Shown piece by piece: positions 52,732 to 62,462 of a stretch of DNA of 64,000 bases. Origin of the DNA: JAOUEA01 sp963821925 (GTDB taxonomy: Bacteria > Actinomycetota > UBA4738 > HRBIN12). The position numbers were made by a program, and so were the translations under genes. The stretch lies in contig CAWGFO010000009.1 of NCBI GenBank assembly GCA_963821925.1, positions 434,001 through 498,000 of the forward strand. Direction: 5' to 3'. How positions within the stretch are numbered: the stretch's first letter is position 1; the number at the start of each line of letters is the position of its first letter. Below the pieces are notes generated by a model that saw nothing but the letters and a program-made list of their open reading frames with translations, searched no databases and was not told the DNA's origin.

Positions 52732-53754
52732 CTACAGGTCCCTCTCGAGGAGCCAGCCCCGGGGAAGGAAGAGCCGCTCGTACGTGCGGAGCGCGTACCG
52801 GTCCGTCATGCCCGAGATGTAGTCGGCCACGCGGGTCGGCAGGTCTCCTGGCGCGTGATGGTACTCCTCGGGCATCTCGTCGGGATGCTCGAGGAAGTGC
52901 CCGAACAGGTCACGGATCAGCTTGACGGCCTTCTCGTGCTCGCCGCGCGCGTCCTCGCGCAGGTAGACCTCGGCGAACATGAAGTCGCGGAGCGTGTCGA
53001 GCGCACCGAACACCTCGGGCGAGAGCCTGATCTCGGGCGCGTCCTCGCTCTGGGCCACCAGGTCGGTCACGAGCCGGTCGATCCGGGCCGAGTGCGTGCT
53101 TCCGAGGACCTCGAGGGCGTCGGCGGGCAGCTCCTCGGGTCGGAGCACCCCGGCGCGGATCGCGTCGTCGACGTCGTGGTTCAGGTACGCGATCCGATCG
53201 GCGAACCGCACGACCTGCGCCTCGAGCGTGGCCGGCGGCGGCATCGACCAGGGGTGGTGCACGATCCCGTCGCGCACCTCCCACGTGAGGTTCAGCCCTT
53301 GACCGTCGTTCTCGAGGAACTCGACGATCCGCAGGCTCTCCTCGTTGTGCTTGAAGGGGCGCCCGAGGAAGGGCGTGAGCGCCTGCTCCCCGAGGTGTCC
53401 GAACGGCGTGTGCCCGAGGTCGTGCCCGAGCGCGATCGCCTCGGTGAGGTCCTCGTTCAGACGGAGCGCGCGGGCGGCGGTGCGGGCGATCTGCGAGACG
53501 TCGAGGGTGTGGGTGAGCCGCACCCGGTAATGGTCGCCCTCGGGCGCCAGGAAGACCTGGGTCTTGTGCTTGAGCCGACGGAACGCCTTCGAGTGCACGA
53601 TCCGGTCGCGGTCGCGCTGGAAGGCGGTGCGCAGGGCGTCGTCGGGCTCGGCGCGCTCGCGACCCTTCGACGCCGACGCGCGCACGGCGCGCGGCGACAG
53701 GATCTGTGCCTCGATCTCCTCGGTGCGTTCTCGGGGGGTCGTCACACGCCTCAT
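52732..53754 (-). CDS. dgt: Deoxyguanosinetriphosphate triphosphohydrolase-like protein
   Basis: 340 residues from ATG 53754 (GTG 53745 also possible). HD motifs: His in VRLTHTLDVSQIARTAAR, His-Asp in ALGHDLGHTPFGHLGE and Asp in RFADRIAYLNHDVDDA. The N-terminal DRDRIVHSKAFRRLKHKTQVF is the family hallmark. Members hydrolyse dNTPs to deoxynucleoside and triphosphate. It is the first gene of the dgt-dnaG-rpoD cluster. Confidence 0.93.
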   Translation of the reverse strand: MRRVTTPRERTEEIEAQILSPRAVRASASKGRERAEPDDALRTAFQRDRDRIVHSKAFRRLKHKTQVFLAPEGDHYRVRLTHTLDVSQIARTAARALRLNEDLTEAIALGHDLGHTPFGHLGEQALTPFLGRPFKHNEESLRIVEFLENDGQGLNLTWEVRDGIVHHPWSMPPPATLEAQVVRFADRIAYLNHDVDDAIRAGVLRPEELPADALEVLGSTHSARIDRLVTDLVAQSEDAPEIRLSPEVFGALDTLRDFMFAEVYLREDARGEHEKAVKLIRDLFGHFLEHPDEMPEEYHHAPGDLPTRVADYISGMTDRYALRTYERLFLPRGWLLERDL

Positions 53755-53825
53755 CGTAGCCGCGCGAGCCGACAGTCCGGTTCGGTCGCCCACCCGTACT
53801 ACCCCCGGATGGACGAGGAGGAACG

Positions 53826-54317
53826 ATGCGGAAGATCCTGACGGCGATGGCGATGATCCTGGGAGTGGTGGCGGCGTCCTGCGCGAGCGATGGTTCCTCG
53901 TCGGGCGCCGGTGGGTACGGCGGTGGCGGCTCGGCCGTGGCCTCGGGCGCCGCGTCCGGCGTCGCCTCGCCGACGGCAACCGCGACCGAGGGTGGCGGGC
54001 GATACGGCTACGGTAGCGGCGGCGGGTCGGGTTCCGGCGGTGGCGACGGTGGCGGCCCGGTCACCGGGAGCGTCGTCGCGGCGAACTACGCCTTCACCCC
54101 CTCGAACGTGACGGTCGCGAGCGGCGCCACGATCGAGGTCAAGAACTCGACCCCCCAGACCCCTCACACGTTCACCGTGACCGGGGAGGACATCGACGTC
54201 GCCCTCGATCCGCAGTCGACCTCGAAGGTGACGATCGACCTCCCGCCGGGCACCTACGCCTTCGAGTGTCGCTATCACGCCGGGTCCGGGATGCAGGGCA
54301 CGCTGATCGTCACCTAG
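53826..54317 (+). CDS. Cupredoxin lipoprotein with Gly/Ser linker
   Basis: 163 residues, ATG 53826 with GAGGAGG upstream. Lipobox VVAASC; then about 60 residues of Gly/Ser/Ala linker; then a single plastocyanin-type domain with His in TPHTFTVTG and Cys-x3-His-x4-Met in FECRYHAGSGM. A surface-tethered one-copper electron carrier is likely. It resembles the units of the five-domain protein at 17-19 kb in fold, not in close sequence. Confidence 0.87.
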   Translation: MRKILTAMAMILGVVAASCASDGSSSGAGGYGGGGSAVASGAASGVASPTATATEGGGRYGYGSGGGSGSGGGDGGGPVTGSVVAANYAFTPSNVTVASGATIEVKNSTPQTPHTFTVTGEDIDVALDPQSTSKVTIDLPPGTYAFECRYHAGSGMQGTLIVT

Positions 54318-54355
54318 GTGCGGCGAGCCGCGGCCCGCGCTCCGGCGGCAGTTCG

Positions 54356-54964
54356 TCAGTGGCCCACGACCCGGTAGTAGAGGTAGGCGAACGTCTCACG
54401 GACGTACCCCGGCAGGCGGGCTTCCTGGCTGGTCGCCGCTGAGGTCCAGGTGGCCGAGGCGTACGCCTCGACGCCGAGGTCGCCGGCCATCCGCTTGACC
54501 CGGGCGTTGTGCCAGGGATCGGAGACGAGGAAGACGGAGTCCATCCCGTCGGCGCGCATCTCGCGTACGAGCGCGCGGAGACTCTCGTAGGTGGTGTGCC
54601 CCACCGGGATCGCGACGACCGAGGAGGCCGGGACCCCCTGACGGATCAGGTAGTCCCGGCCCGACTCGGCCTCGGTGGAGCGGTCGCCCGGCTGGTTCGC
54701 GCCGAGGACGAACACCTTGCCCGCACGGCCCTGCCCGTACATCAGGGCGGCATGGTCGAGCCGTCCCTGGAAGACGGGCGAGGGAACGCCGTCGTACTGG
54801 GCGGCGCCGAGCACCGCGATCGCGTCAGCCGTCTCGACGTCGCTCGCGTCGTCGTGGTGGGCGGCCCGCCAGACGATCAGTGCGGACCCGCCCACGACGA
54901 CCAGCGAGACGAGGAGGACGAACGCGATCGCGCTGAGGAAGGGGTGCCGGGCGATGCGGCTCAC
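54356..54964 (-). CDS. YdcF/SanA-like DUF218 membrane protein
   Basis: 202 residues, one N-terminal helix (FLSAIAFVLLVSLVVVGGSA). The DUF218 core follows: DAIAVLGAAQYDGVPSP, RLDHAALMYGQGRAGKVFVL, E-S-G-R-D-Y-L-I and DSVFLVSDPWHNARVKR. The family is implicated in envelope or lipid-carrier functions. The start is 30 bp from the end of the NlpC-like gene on the same strand. Confidence 0.82.
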   Translation of the reverse strand: MSRIARHPFLSAIAFVLLVSLVVVGGSALIVWRAAHHDDASDVETADAIAVLGAAQYDGVPSPVFQGRLDHAALMYGQGRAGKVFVLGANQPGDRSTEAESGRDYLIRQGVPASSVVAIPVGHTTYESLRALVREMRADGMDSVFLVSDPWHNARVKRMAGDLGVEAYASATWTSAATSQEARLPGYVRETFAYLYYRVVGH

Positions 54965-54994
54965 CGTCCCAGCCTAGCAACGCGTGTCTCGCGC

Positions 54995-55672
54995 TCATCG
55001 GGTCGGCCCCGAACACCGCGGGTAGCACGGCGGCGTCCATCCCTCGCGCGTCAGGCCCTCGGAATCGCTGTACGAGCGGTAGTCCAGGTAGTTCACGAGC
55101 GTGCCGAGCGTGTTGTTCCGCGCGTGGATCACGTAGTCGGAGCCGTCGGACCCCTCGCTCTGGATCAGCGCGATGTGACCCTCGTCGGCTCGCCGGTAGA
55201 CGAACGCGTCCATGTACTCGGTCGCGGAGTACGTCTTCGCGATCGAGTGGAACTGGTCTGCCGACGCCGGTTCGATGTATTGCCAGGTGGAGTAGGGACC
55301 GTGGACGTCCATCTCGTGGTCCCAGAACCGGTAGCCGGCCGACCCGTCCTTGCGGAGCGCCCAGACCTTGAAGACGAAGCCCGAGCAGTCGGCGCCCTCG
55401 CCGTCGGCGTCCACGGGCCAGCCCTCGGTGTCGTCGCGGTTGTTGAGCTTGTAGCACCCCCCGTTCCATTCGTAGCCCTCGGAGCGCGCCGGCTGGGCGT
55501 AGGCGTACGCGTCGGCGCGCTTCCATGTCGTGCGGTCGCTGCTCGAGCCGAAGCAGTTCTCGGAGGTCCACGTGGCCCGCGCCGTGAGCCCGGCGGTGAC
55601 CACCACCCATCCGACCAGCGTCAGCGCGACGACCCCGAGGAAGGTCGCCGCGTTCGATCGTCTCCGTTCCAT
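54995..55672 (-). CDS. Secreted NlpC/P60-like cysteine hydrolase
   Basis: 225 residues with an N-terminal signal-anchor (FLGVVALTLVGWVVVTAGLT). The catalytic block GADCSGFVFKVWALR has the Cys of NlpC/P60 or CHAP-type peptidases. A later His in ADEGHIALIQSEG and a polar residue further on would complete the site. Extra Cys may form disulfides. A cell-wall substrate is inferred. It ends just before the DUF218 gene and starts 4 bp after the propeller gene. Confidence 0.72.
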   Translation of the reverse strand: MERRRSNAATFLGVVALTLVGWVVVTAGLTARATWTSENCFGSSSDRTTWKRADAYAYAQPARSEGYEWNGGCYKLNNRDDTEGWPVDADGEGADCSGFVFKVWALRKDGSAGYRFWDHEMDVHGPYSTWQYIEPASADQFHSIAKTYSATEYMDAFVYRRADEGHIALIQSEGSDGSDYVIHARNNTLGTLVNYLDYRSYSDSEGLTREGWTPPCYPRCSGPTR

Positions 55673-55676
55673 CTCG

Positions 55677-57041
55677 TCACCTCACCTCGAACCGAAGGAT
55701 CTGAAGCTCGTGCGCGCGATCGACCGCCACGAGCACCTCGCCCGGTGCCCGGTACCGCACCGTCGAGAACCGCGCCACCTGGTGATGGGACGGCTCCGGC
55801 AGCAGCGCCGACGACACGACCCGGCCGAGCGCGTCGAACCGCAGCGCCATCACCCCGAAGTGCGTCGCGTCCCAGACGCCGCGGGCCGCCAGCGCGCCGC
55901 CGTCATCGAGCGGCCGCACGAAGAAGTCGGATCCTGGCTGAACCCCGCGGGGCAACGCCAGCACCGCCCCGGCCCGCGATCCGTCGCCGCGGACCCATGC
56001 GAACGCGATCCGGCCTCCGGGAAGCGACTGCGAAACGCCGACCGCCCCGTCGGGCTGCGGCGCGACCGCGCTCTGCAAGCGGGCCTGCAGTTCTGGCGCG
56101 AGAGGACGGCCGGGCGAGGTTCGCACCGCCGCCCACTGTGACGGACCGACCATCGCCTTGGGCCCGTCAGGTCCGACCGCCACCCGGCTCACGATCCCGT
56201 ACCCAACCGGATACCGACCGATCACCGCTCCCTTGGGGTTCAGCTCGAACGCCTCGGCGTCCTCGCCGAGGGTGCCGAGTACGAGGCTCCCGTCGTCCGC
56301 CACCGCGAGATCCGCCGGCTCGTGCACCGGCGAGCGGAAGGCTCGCTCGAACCGCCCGGAGCGCGAGAACACCTGCACCCGTGCGTTCACCCAGTCGTCG
56401 ACGTAGATCGAACCGTCCGGGCCGATGTCGAAGCTGCCCAGGCCGGCGATCTCGCCATCACCCTTCGGGAGTTGGATCCCGACCTGACCGTCGTGGCTCC
56501 CGTACCTCATCGAGAGCGCGACGCCGTCGGGCTCGCTCACGACACCCCAGTCGATCGCTGGGAACGCTCGCTCGGGCAGCCCGGTGACGGTGAGCACCCG
56601 GATCGCGGCTCTCGCGCCGCCGGGCGGATAGGCCTCGGCTGTGCCGGCCTGGGTCCGGAATTCGAGCCAGTAGTCGAACCCGCCCTCGGGGATCAGCGTG
56701 CCGCTGACGTCGAACCGGTAGGCGCCGTCGTCGACGTGCCCGGGCACGCGTGACCACCCCGCGGCGCCCTGCGGACGCACCCACGCCCGCGCCGCATCGA
56801 CCGCACAGCTCGCCCGGCCGGGGGTGCGGCACATCGTGGCGGCGCTGAGCTCCAGATCGGCCCCCGCGTCGACGAGCGCCGGCGCTACGTGCAGCACGAC
56901 CGGCCTCGGTCCCGAGGCCCCCGTGGGTGGGGCGGCACCCGTCAGCAGCGCCGCGCCCGCCGCGGCGCCCAGAACCACGCCGGCGGCGATCCCGGCCGCC
57001 ACGAGCCGTCTCGGCGCAAGGCGTCGTTCGCGTTGGCCCAT
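55677..57041 (-). CDS. Secreted beta-propeller (NHL-like) protein
   Basis: 454 residues, ATG 57041 with GGAGG upstream. Signal-anchor about 12-36 (AAGIAAGVVLGAAAGAALL). A small beta domain with two Cys (CRTPGRASC) precedes propeller-like repeats, for example LGSFDIGPDGSIYVDDWVNA and EPADLAVADDGSLVLGTL. It is the first gene of a three-gene envelope unit with the NlpC-like hydrolase and DUF218 protein. A ligand- or wall-binding role is likely. Confidence 0.7.
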   Translation of the reverse strand: MGQRERRLAPRRLVAAGIAAGVVLGAAAGAALLTGAAPPTGASGPRPVVLHVAPALVDAGADLELSAATMCRTPGRASCAVDAARAWVRPQGAAGWSRVPGHVDDGAYRFDVSGTLIPEGGFDYWLEFRTQAGTAEAYPPGGARAAIRVLTVTGLPERAFPAIDWGVVSEPDGVALSMRYGSHDGQVGIQLPKGDGEIAGLGSFDIGPDGSIYVDDWVNARVQVFSRSGRFERAFRSPVHEPADLAVADDGSLVLGTLGEDAEAFELNPKGAVIGRYPVGYGIVSRVAVGPDGPKAMVGPSQWAAVRTSPGRPLAPELQARLQSAVAPQPDGAVGVSQSLPGGRIAFAWVRGDGSRAGAVLALPRGVQPGSDFFVRPLDDGGALAARGVWDATHFGVMALRFDALGRVVSSALLPEPSHHQVARFSTVRYRAPGEVLVAVDRAHELQILRFEVR

Positions 57042-57110
57042 CGATCGACCTCCTGTCTCGCGGGGGAGGTGGGAGGACGTTCGAAGCTACGCCGGGGGCC
57101 GGGGCATGTC

Positions 57111-57126
57111 CGTGACCGACGTCACG
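57111..57126. promoter_or_regulatory. Crp/FNR-like palindrome CGTGA-N6-TCACG
   Basis: It lies 70-85 bp upstream of the propeller gene start, within the 106-bp gap to ppdK. Arms extend to CCGTGAC/GTCACGG with a 4-bp centre. Confidence 0.45.
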
Positions 57127-57147
57127 GCGCCCCCGATGGTTGACCGA

Positions 57148-59839
57148 CTACTTGCTTGCGACCTCGGCGGTGCCCGCGGCAGCTTGACCCGCTGCCAGAC
57201 GCGCGGTCTCGACCCGGAACGGCGAGCAGCTCACGTAGTCGAGCCCGAGCTCGTGGCAGAAGACCACGCTCGCGGGGTCTCCACCGTGCTCGCCGCAGAT
57301 CCCGAGGTGGATCGAGGGATTCGCCGCCTTCCCCGCATCGACCGCGGTCCGCATCAGGACGCCGACGCCCGGTCGGTCGATCGTGACGAACGGGTTCGCG
57401 GGCACGAGCTTGCGCTCCTCGTACATCCCGACGAACTTGCCGATGTCGTCGCGGCTGAACCCGAACGCCGTCTGCGTGAGGTCGTTCGTGCCGAACGAGA
57501 AGAACTCAGCGGACCCGGCGATCTCGCCGGCGGTCACGGCAGCGCGCGGCAGCTCGATCATCGTGCCCCACTCGAGATGATCGAGGGTCACGCCTTCGCG
57601 CTCGAGGATCTCGGTCGCCACCGGCTCGAGCTCGGCGAGCATCTGCTGGAGCTCGGGCGCGGTCGCGACGAGCGGGATCATGATCTCGACCTTCGGGTCG
57701 TAGCCGGCCTTCTTGACCTCGACGGCCGCCTCGACGATCGCGCGCACCTGCATCGCGTACAGGCCGGGCTTCACGATCCCCAGGCGCACGCCGCGCAGGC
57801 CGAGCATCGGGTTCATCTCGTGGAGCTCGTTCACCTTCTGGAGGACCCGCTCCTGCTCGCTCACGTCATCCCCGCGCTCCTTGCCCAGCGCGACCTCGAC
57901 GGCCAGGGACACCTGGTCGGGCAGGAACTCGTGGAGCGGCGGGTCGAGCAGCCGCACGGTGACGGGCAGCCCGCTCATCGCGGTGAAGATCCCGACGAAG
58001 TCGCCCTTCTGGAGCGGCAGCAGCACGTCGTAGGCGACCTGCTCCTCCTCGGCCGTCTCCGCGAAGACCATCTGCTGCACGGCGGCCACGCGCTCCGAGC
58101 CCAGGAACATGTGCTCGGTACGGCAGAGCCCGATGCCCTCGGCGCCGCGCTCGCGGGCGTTCTGGGACTGATCGGGCGTGTCGGCGTTCGCACGGACGCG
58201 CAGGCGACGGCGCTCGTCCGCGTGCGCCATCAGGCGCGCGAAGGCCTTCCACAGCGGCTCCTCCTGAGCCTCGGCGTCGCCCTGGCGGGCCTTCTCGAGG
58301 AGCGACTCTCGGAGCGGCAGCTCGCCCACGAACACGTGGCCGGTGAAGCCGTCGATCGTGATCACGTCGCCTTCGGACACCGCGGTCCCGTTCGCGGAGA
58401 ACCGGCGTCCCGCGAGGTCCAGCTTGATCTCGTCGGCGCCGCAGACCGCCGGGATGCCCTCGCCGCGGGCCACCACGGCGGCGTGCGAGTTGGTCCCGCC
58501 GGAGCTCGTGAGGATGCCCTGGGCCGCGATCATGCCGTGATAGTCGTCGGGCGTCGTCTCGCGGCGCACCAGGATGACCTGCTCACCGCGGTTCCCCCAC
58601 TCCTGTGCCTCGTCGGCGCTGAAGACGACCTTGCCGGTGGCCGCGCCGGGCGAGGCGTTGAGGCCCGTCGCGATCGGCGTGGCACCCGCGTCATCGACCC
58701 GCCGCTTGAAGAGCTCCTCGAGACGGTTCGCATCGACGCGCAGCAGGGCGGTGTCGGCGTCGATCAGGCCGTCCTCGAGCATCTCGTAGGCCATCACCCA
58801 CTCGCCGAACGCCGTGCGCTTGCCGATGCGGGTCTGCAGGATCCAGAGCCGGCCCTTCTCGATCGTGAACTCGATGTCGCACATGTCGCGGTAGTGCTGC
58901 TCCAGGGTGTGCATCACGTCGCGCAGTTGGCCGTACGAGGTGGGGTCGATCGTCTCGAGCTCGGCGAGCTGGAGCGTGTTCCGGATCCCGGCCACGACGT
59001 CCTCCCCCTGCGCGTTCTCGAGGTAGTCGCCGTACGGCACGTTCTCGCCGGTGCTCGGATCGCGCGTGAAGGCCACCCCCGTGCCCGAGTCGTTCCCGCG
59101 GTTGCCGAACACCATCGACTGGACGTTCACGGCCGTCCCGAGGTCGTCGCTGATCTTGTTCTGGCGCCGGTAGTCGATCGCGCGCCGGCCGTTCCACGAC
59201 TTGAAGACGGCCTCGATCGCCAGGCGCATCTGGTCGCGCGGCTCGGTCGGGAACGCCGATCCCGTGTGTCGCTCGTAGATCTCGAGGAACGCGCCGGTGA
59301 TCGCGCGGAGATCGTCGACGTCGAGATCGGTGTCCGACGCGTTCTCGCCCTTGGCCTCCTTCGCCCGGTCGAGCGCCTCCTCGAAGGCCTCGCCGGGGAC
59401 ATCCATCACGATCTTGCCGAACATCTGGATGAAGCGGCGGTAGGCGTCCTGGGCGAAGCGGACGTCGCCGCCCGACTGCTCGGCCAGGCCCTTCAGCGAC
59501 GCCTCGTTCAGCCCAAGGTTCAGGACCGTGTCCATCATGCCGGGCATCGAGAACTTCGCGCCGGAGCGAACGCTCACGAGCAGCGGGTCCGAGTGGTCGC
59601 CGAGCTTCTTGCCCATCGAGCCCTCGAGCGTCTGCAGGTGGGTCTCGACCTCGTCCATCATCCCGTCGGGGAAACCGCCTCTCGGCGAGGTACGTGAGAC
59701 AGGCCTCGGTCGAGATCGTGAACCCGTGCGGGACCGGGAGCCCCATGTTCGTCATCTCGGCGAGGTTGGCCCCCTTCCCGCCGAGGAGGTCCTTCATGTC
59801 CTTGTTGCCTTCGCTGAAGTCGTAGACGTACTTGGTCAC
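57148..59839 (-). pseudogene. ppdK: Pyruvate phosphate dikinase, one +1 frameshift near the N-terminus
   Basis: The N-terminal ~52 residues (KYVYDFSEGNKDMKDLLGGK; NMGLPVPHGFTIST) and the remaining ~840 residues (from FPDGMMDEVETHL) are in different frames. Removing one base near 59682, in GAG-A-GGCGG on the coding strand, gives one 896-residue enzyme. Conserved sites include the phospho-His loop GGTNSHAAVVARGEGIPAV and the C-terminal ICGEHGGDPASVVFCHELG. It interconverts pyruvate, ATP and phosphate with PEP. The length 2692 equals 897 codons plus one base. Otherwise intact. Confidence 0.92.
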
Positions 59840-59891
59840 GTGACAGCCTTTCGGACGCGTTCGGGTCGGAGCCGCCAGTCTACGACCGAGG

Positions 59892-61940
59892 TCAGCGCGG
59901 GACGACGATCAGGCGGTCGAGCGCCGACTGGGCCTCCGCGAGTTGCTCGTCGGTCGGGTCGACCGAACCGAAGTACGCCCAGACCTGCACATACCGGCCG
60001 TTCACCTGCGCCCAGATCGCGCTCCGCGAGATGCTCGGATCGGGCTGGCCCTCGTAGCTGGTCTCCGGCTTCGTCAGTTGCAGAGGAAGGTCGACGATCG
60101 GGAAGTTCGGGTTGGCCGGATCCGGTGGTGCGCGAAGCACCTCCCACGCGAAGACGAGGATCCCGTCAGGTCCGAGTGCCAGGATCGATTCGCCGGGGAT
60201 GCTCGGTCGCGCGTCACTGGGCGAGAACGGCTGGTTGGACTCCCAGACCATCGCCGGGTCGGTTCCGCGATGCACGAACGTCTCGGAGACCCACCCGGCC
60301 GCCGGGAGGAAGCTGATCGGCGGTCCGAAGGGCTCGAACGAGAGCGAGTCGAGCACGGCCCACGCGGCGGCCGATCGGGCCGGGTCCCGGTACGCCTCCT
60401 CCCCCAACGCCACGAATGCGTAGAACGCTCGTCCGCTCGACGGATCCGAGAACGGGATCCACCACGCGCGGACATCCTCGAGGCCGAGCCCGGTTCCGTC
60501 ACGACAGGCAGGATCGCCGGCATCGCACACGCTGGCCGGCGTGAAGGCCGAGGGTCGGGTCGAGTCCGATCCGGGCTCAGGATCCGATTCCTGCACCGTG
60601 ACGAAGACATCGTCCGCGCCGAGATCGGCGATTGCGTTCTTCGGCAGGTAGGCGTCGATCGGCGCCTTCCCGCCGGGCCGCAGTGGGTAGGTCCCAACCG
60701 ACAGGATCTCGTGCGGGGAAGCGAGCAACGGGGTGAGGTTCTCGTCCGCGACGGTCCAGCCCGCCGGATACGTCATCGATAACCCGTCCTCGCCGTCGCG
60801 ATAGTCGATCTCCGGAACGAGCACCGACGGATCGGGAGGAGACCGCACCATACGAACCCCCTGGGCCGCGCTCAACGCGGTCGCGAGATCGGTCTCGCTC
60901 GCGTCAGGGCCGTGCCAGATGTAGACGCGGGCACACCCGATCTCGCCGCAGATCTTCCCGTCGCGCCAGACCCAGCCCGGGTTCTCGGTGTCCTCGCGCT
61001 CGGCGTTCGGGATGAACGTCGTCGGCTGGGCCTCCCCGGTCCCCACGAACGGATCGACGATGACGATCACATCCCTGCTGGCGATCCCGGCCGGGAGCGG
61101 TGACCCGACCATCACTGCACCCGTGAACGTCGCGGTCAGCGAGGTGGTGACGAAGCTCGTGCGAAGGTCCGGGAGCATCTCCTGCGGACCGCCTATCGAG
61201 TGGGCCCCGCCCGCCCGCCATCCATCGGGGATCGGCATCGTCCACGCGAAGTCAGGCGAAACGAAGGTGCCTCCCGCGCCGAGGAACCGCAAGGACGAAA
61301 CGCTCCGATCGAGTTCGGCGACGGACGCAGCGGGCGCGTCTGGTCCGACGTAGACGCGAAGGTTCGCCCGGAGGTTGCCGTTCACCACGACCAACGTGAA
61401 CGACTCGCGCGGGCCGCCGCGGACGCCGCTGCTCTCGGTCAGAGCTCCTAGGGACAGCGGGAACGAGGTCTCAGCGGGTCGGAACGACCCGGTCCGGATC
61501 CCGACCGGGATCATGGCGATCGCAACCCCGTCAGAGGGGTAACCGTCGAGGACGAGCCGCGAGTCGCAGTCGATCGGACCTCCATTCGGATCGGTGAACG
61601 TGAACGGGACGCTCGAGAACACGCCGCCCACGATGCCGTCATCGAAACATCGCGTGACCGGCGTCCGCTCCCAGCTCGAGGGAACGGACATCGTCCAGCC
61701 GTCGGTTGCCAGGTCACCTACCTGCGCCCAGCCGTCTTCCGCATCGCGCCCCACCTGGGTCGCGGCGAACCCGACGCCGGCCAGGAACACCGCGACGGTC
61801 GTGACCGCTGTCACGAGCACGCCCGCCCGACGACGCGAACCTCGGCGCACCACCGGCGCCGGCTCGCGAGAGACCTCGATCCCTAGGACCGCTCGGTCGA
61901 GAACGTCCCCGAGCCTCGTGTCGCGCTCATCCACGTTCAT
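59892..61940 (-). CDS. Large single-pass protein co-expressed with an ECF sigma factor
   Basis: 682 residues from ATG 61940, which overlaps the sigma factor stop (ATGA) and has GGAG upstream. About 40 cytoplasmic residues (VDERDTRLGDVLDRAVLGIE) precede one membrane helix (GVLVTAVTTVAVFLAGVGFA). A ~620-residue extracytoplasmic part follows, with recurring GWxxSxPxxW-type blocks (DGWTMSVPSSWERTP; FAWTMPIPDGWRAGG; LSMTYPAGWTVADE; FLPAAGWVSETFV). Topology and coupling suggest an anti-sigma-like regulator with an unusually large sensor, but no anti-sigma motif is recognised. Confidence 0.72.
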   Translation of the reverse strand: MNVDERDTRLGDVLDRAVLGIEVSREPAPVVRRGSRRRAGVLVTAVTTVAVFLAGVGFAATQVGRDAEDGWAQVGDLATDGWTMSVPSSWERTPVTRCFDDGIVGGVFSSVPFTFTDPNGGPIDCDSRLVLDGYPSDGVAIAMIPVGIRTGSFRPAETSFPLSLGALTESSGVRGGPRESFTLVVVNGNLRANLRVYVGPDAPAASVAELDRSVSSLRFLGAGGTFVSPDFAWTMPIPDGWRAGGAHSIGGPQEMLPDLRTSFVTTSLTATFTGAVMVGSPLPAGIASRDVIVIVDPFVGTGEAQPTTFIPNAEREDTENPGWVWRDGKICGEIGCARVYIWHGPDASETDLATALSAAQGVRMVRSPPDPSVLVPEIDYRDGEDGLSMTYPAGWTVADENLTPLLASPHEILSVGTYPLRPGGKAPIDAYLPKNAIADLGADDVFVTVQESDPEPGSDSTRPSAFTPASVCDAGDPACRDGTGLGLEDVRAWWIPFSDPSSGRAFYAFVALGEEAYRDPARSAAAWAVLDSLSFEPFGPPISFLPAAGWVSETFVHRGTDPAMVWESNQPFSPSDARPSIPGESILALGPDGILVFAWEVLRAPPDPANPNFPIVDLPLQLTKPETSYEGQPDPSISRSAIWAQVNGRYVQVWAYFGSVDPTDEQLAEAQSALDRLIVVPR

Positions 61941-62428
61941 CGTTCCCACTCCTCGACGCTCAGCGAACGCCGCAGGGCCTCCCGGCCCCGGGAGAGGTGC
62001 ACGCGGACGGTGCTCTCACGCATCCCGAGCATCGAGGCCACTTCGTCGGTTGGATATCCCGCCCAGTCGCGCAACACCACGGCCTGGCGCTGGCGGACGG
62101 ACAACTCACCGAGCGCGGCGAAGACCGTCGCGCGCTCGTCTGACCGTGCGAAGGCGTCAGCTTCCGGTCGGTCGGTGACCTCGCCGATCACCTCGCGGCG
62201 CGCCTTCGTCCCTCGCTTCGCACAGAGTCGCATCGCCGTCTTGAACACGTAGCCTCCCGCGTGGTCCTCGTCGTGTATCTGGCCCCAGTGGGACCACAGC
62301 CGGGCGAACGCCTCGGCCGCGACGTCCTCGGCGGCGGCGGGGTCGAGCGTCACGAGAGCGCAGGCGCGCACCACGCGCATGAGGTGCTCGCGGTAGAAGC
62401 CCTCGAAGCCCTCTCGATCCGCCACCAC
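61937..62428 (-). CDS. ECF-type RNA polymerase sigma factor
   Basis: 163 residues. Region 2 (FEGFYREHLMRVVRACALVT; AAEDVAAEAFARLWSHW) and region 4 (ALGELSVRQRQAVVLRDWAG; TDEVASMLGMRESTVRVHLS) match SigE-type ECF factors. It overlaps the large membrane-anchored gene by 4 bp, the usual coupling of a sigma factor and its regulator. Confidence 0.9.
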   Translation of the reverse strand: MVADREGFEGFYREHLMRVVRACALVTLDPAAAEDVAAEAFARLWSHWGQIHDEDHAGGYVFKTAMRLCAKRGTKARREVIGEVTDRPEADAFARSDERATVFAALGELSVRQRQAVVLRDWAGYPTDEVASMLGMRESTVRVHLSRGREALRRSLSVEEWER

Positions 62429-62462
62429 CCTGTTCTATCCCTCAGAGGGTGGAGGTGCGTAC

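Noticed and set aside
54108..54317. The single cupredoxin as a sixth copy of the five-domain unit
   Set aside because: It shares the fold and ligands but not the ESDPNTMYIHMS block or nucleotide identity, so it is a separate family member.
56824..59697. A 957-codon open frame antisense to pyruvate phosphate dikinase
   Set aside because: Its composition is a mirror of the dikinase and it spans the real gene plus an intergenic gap.
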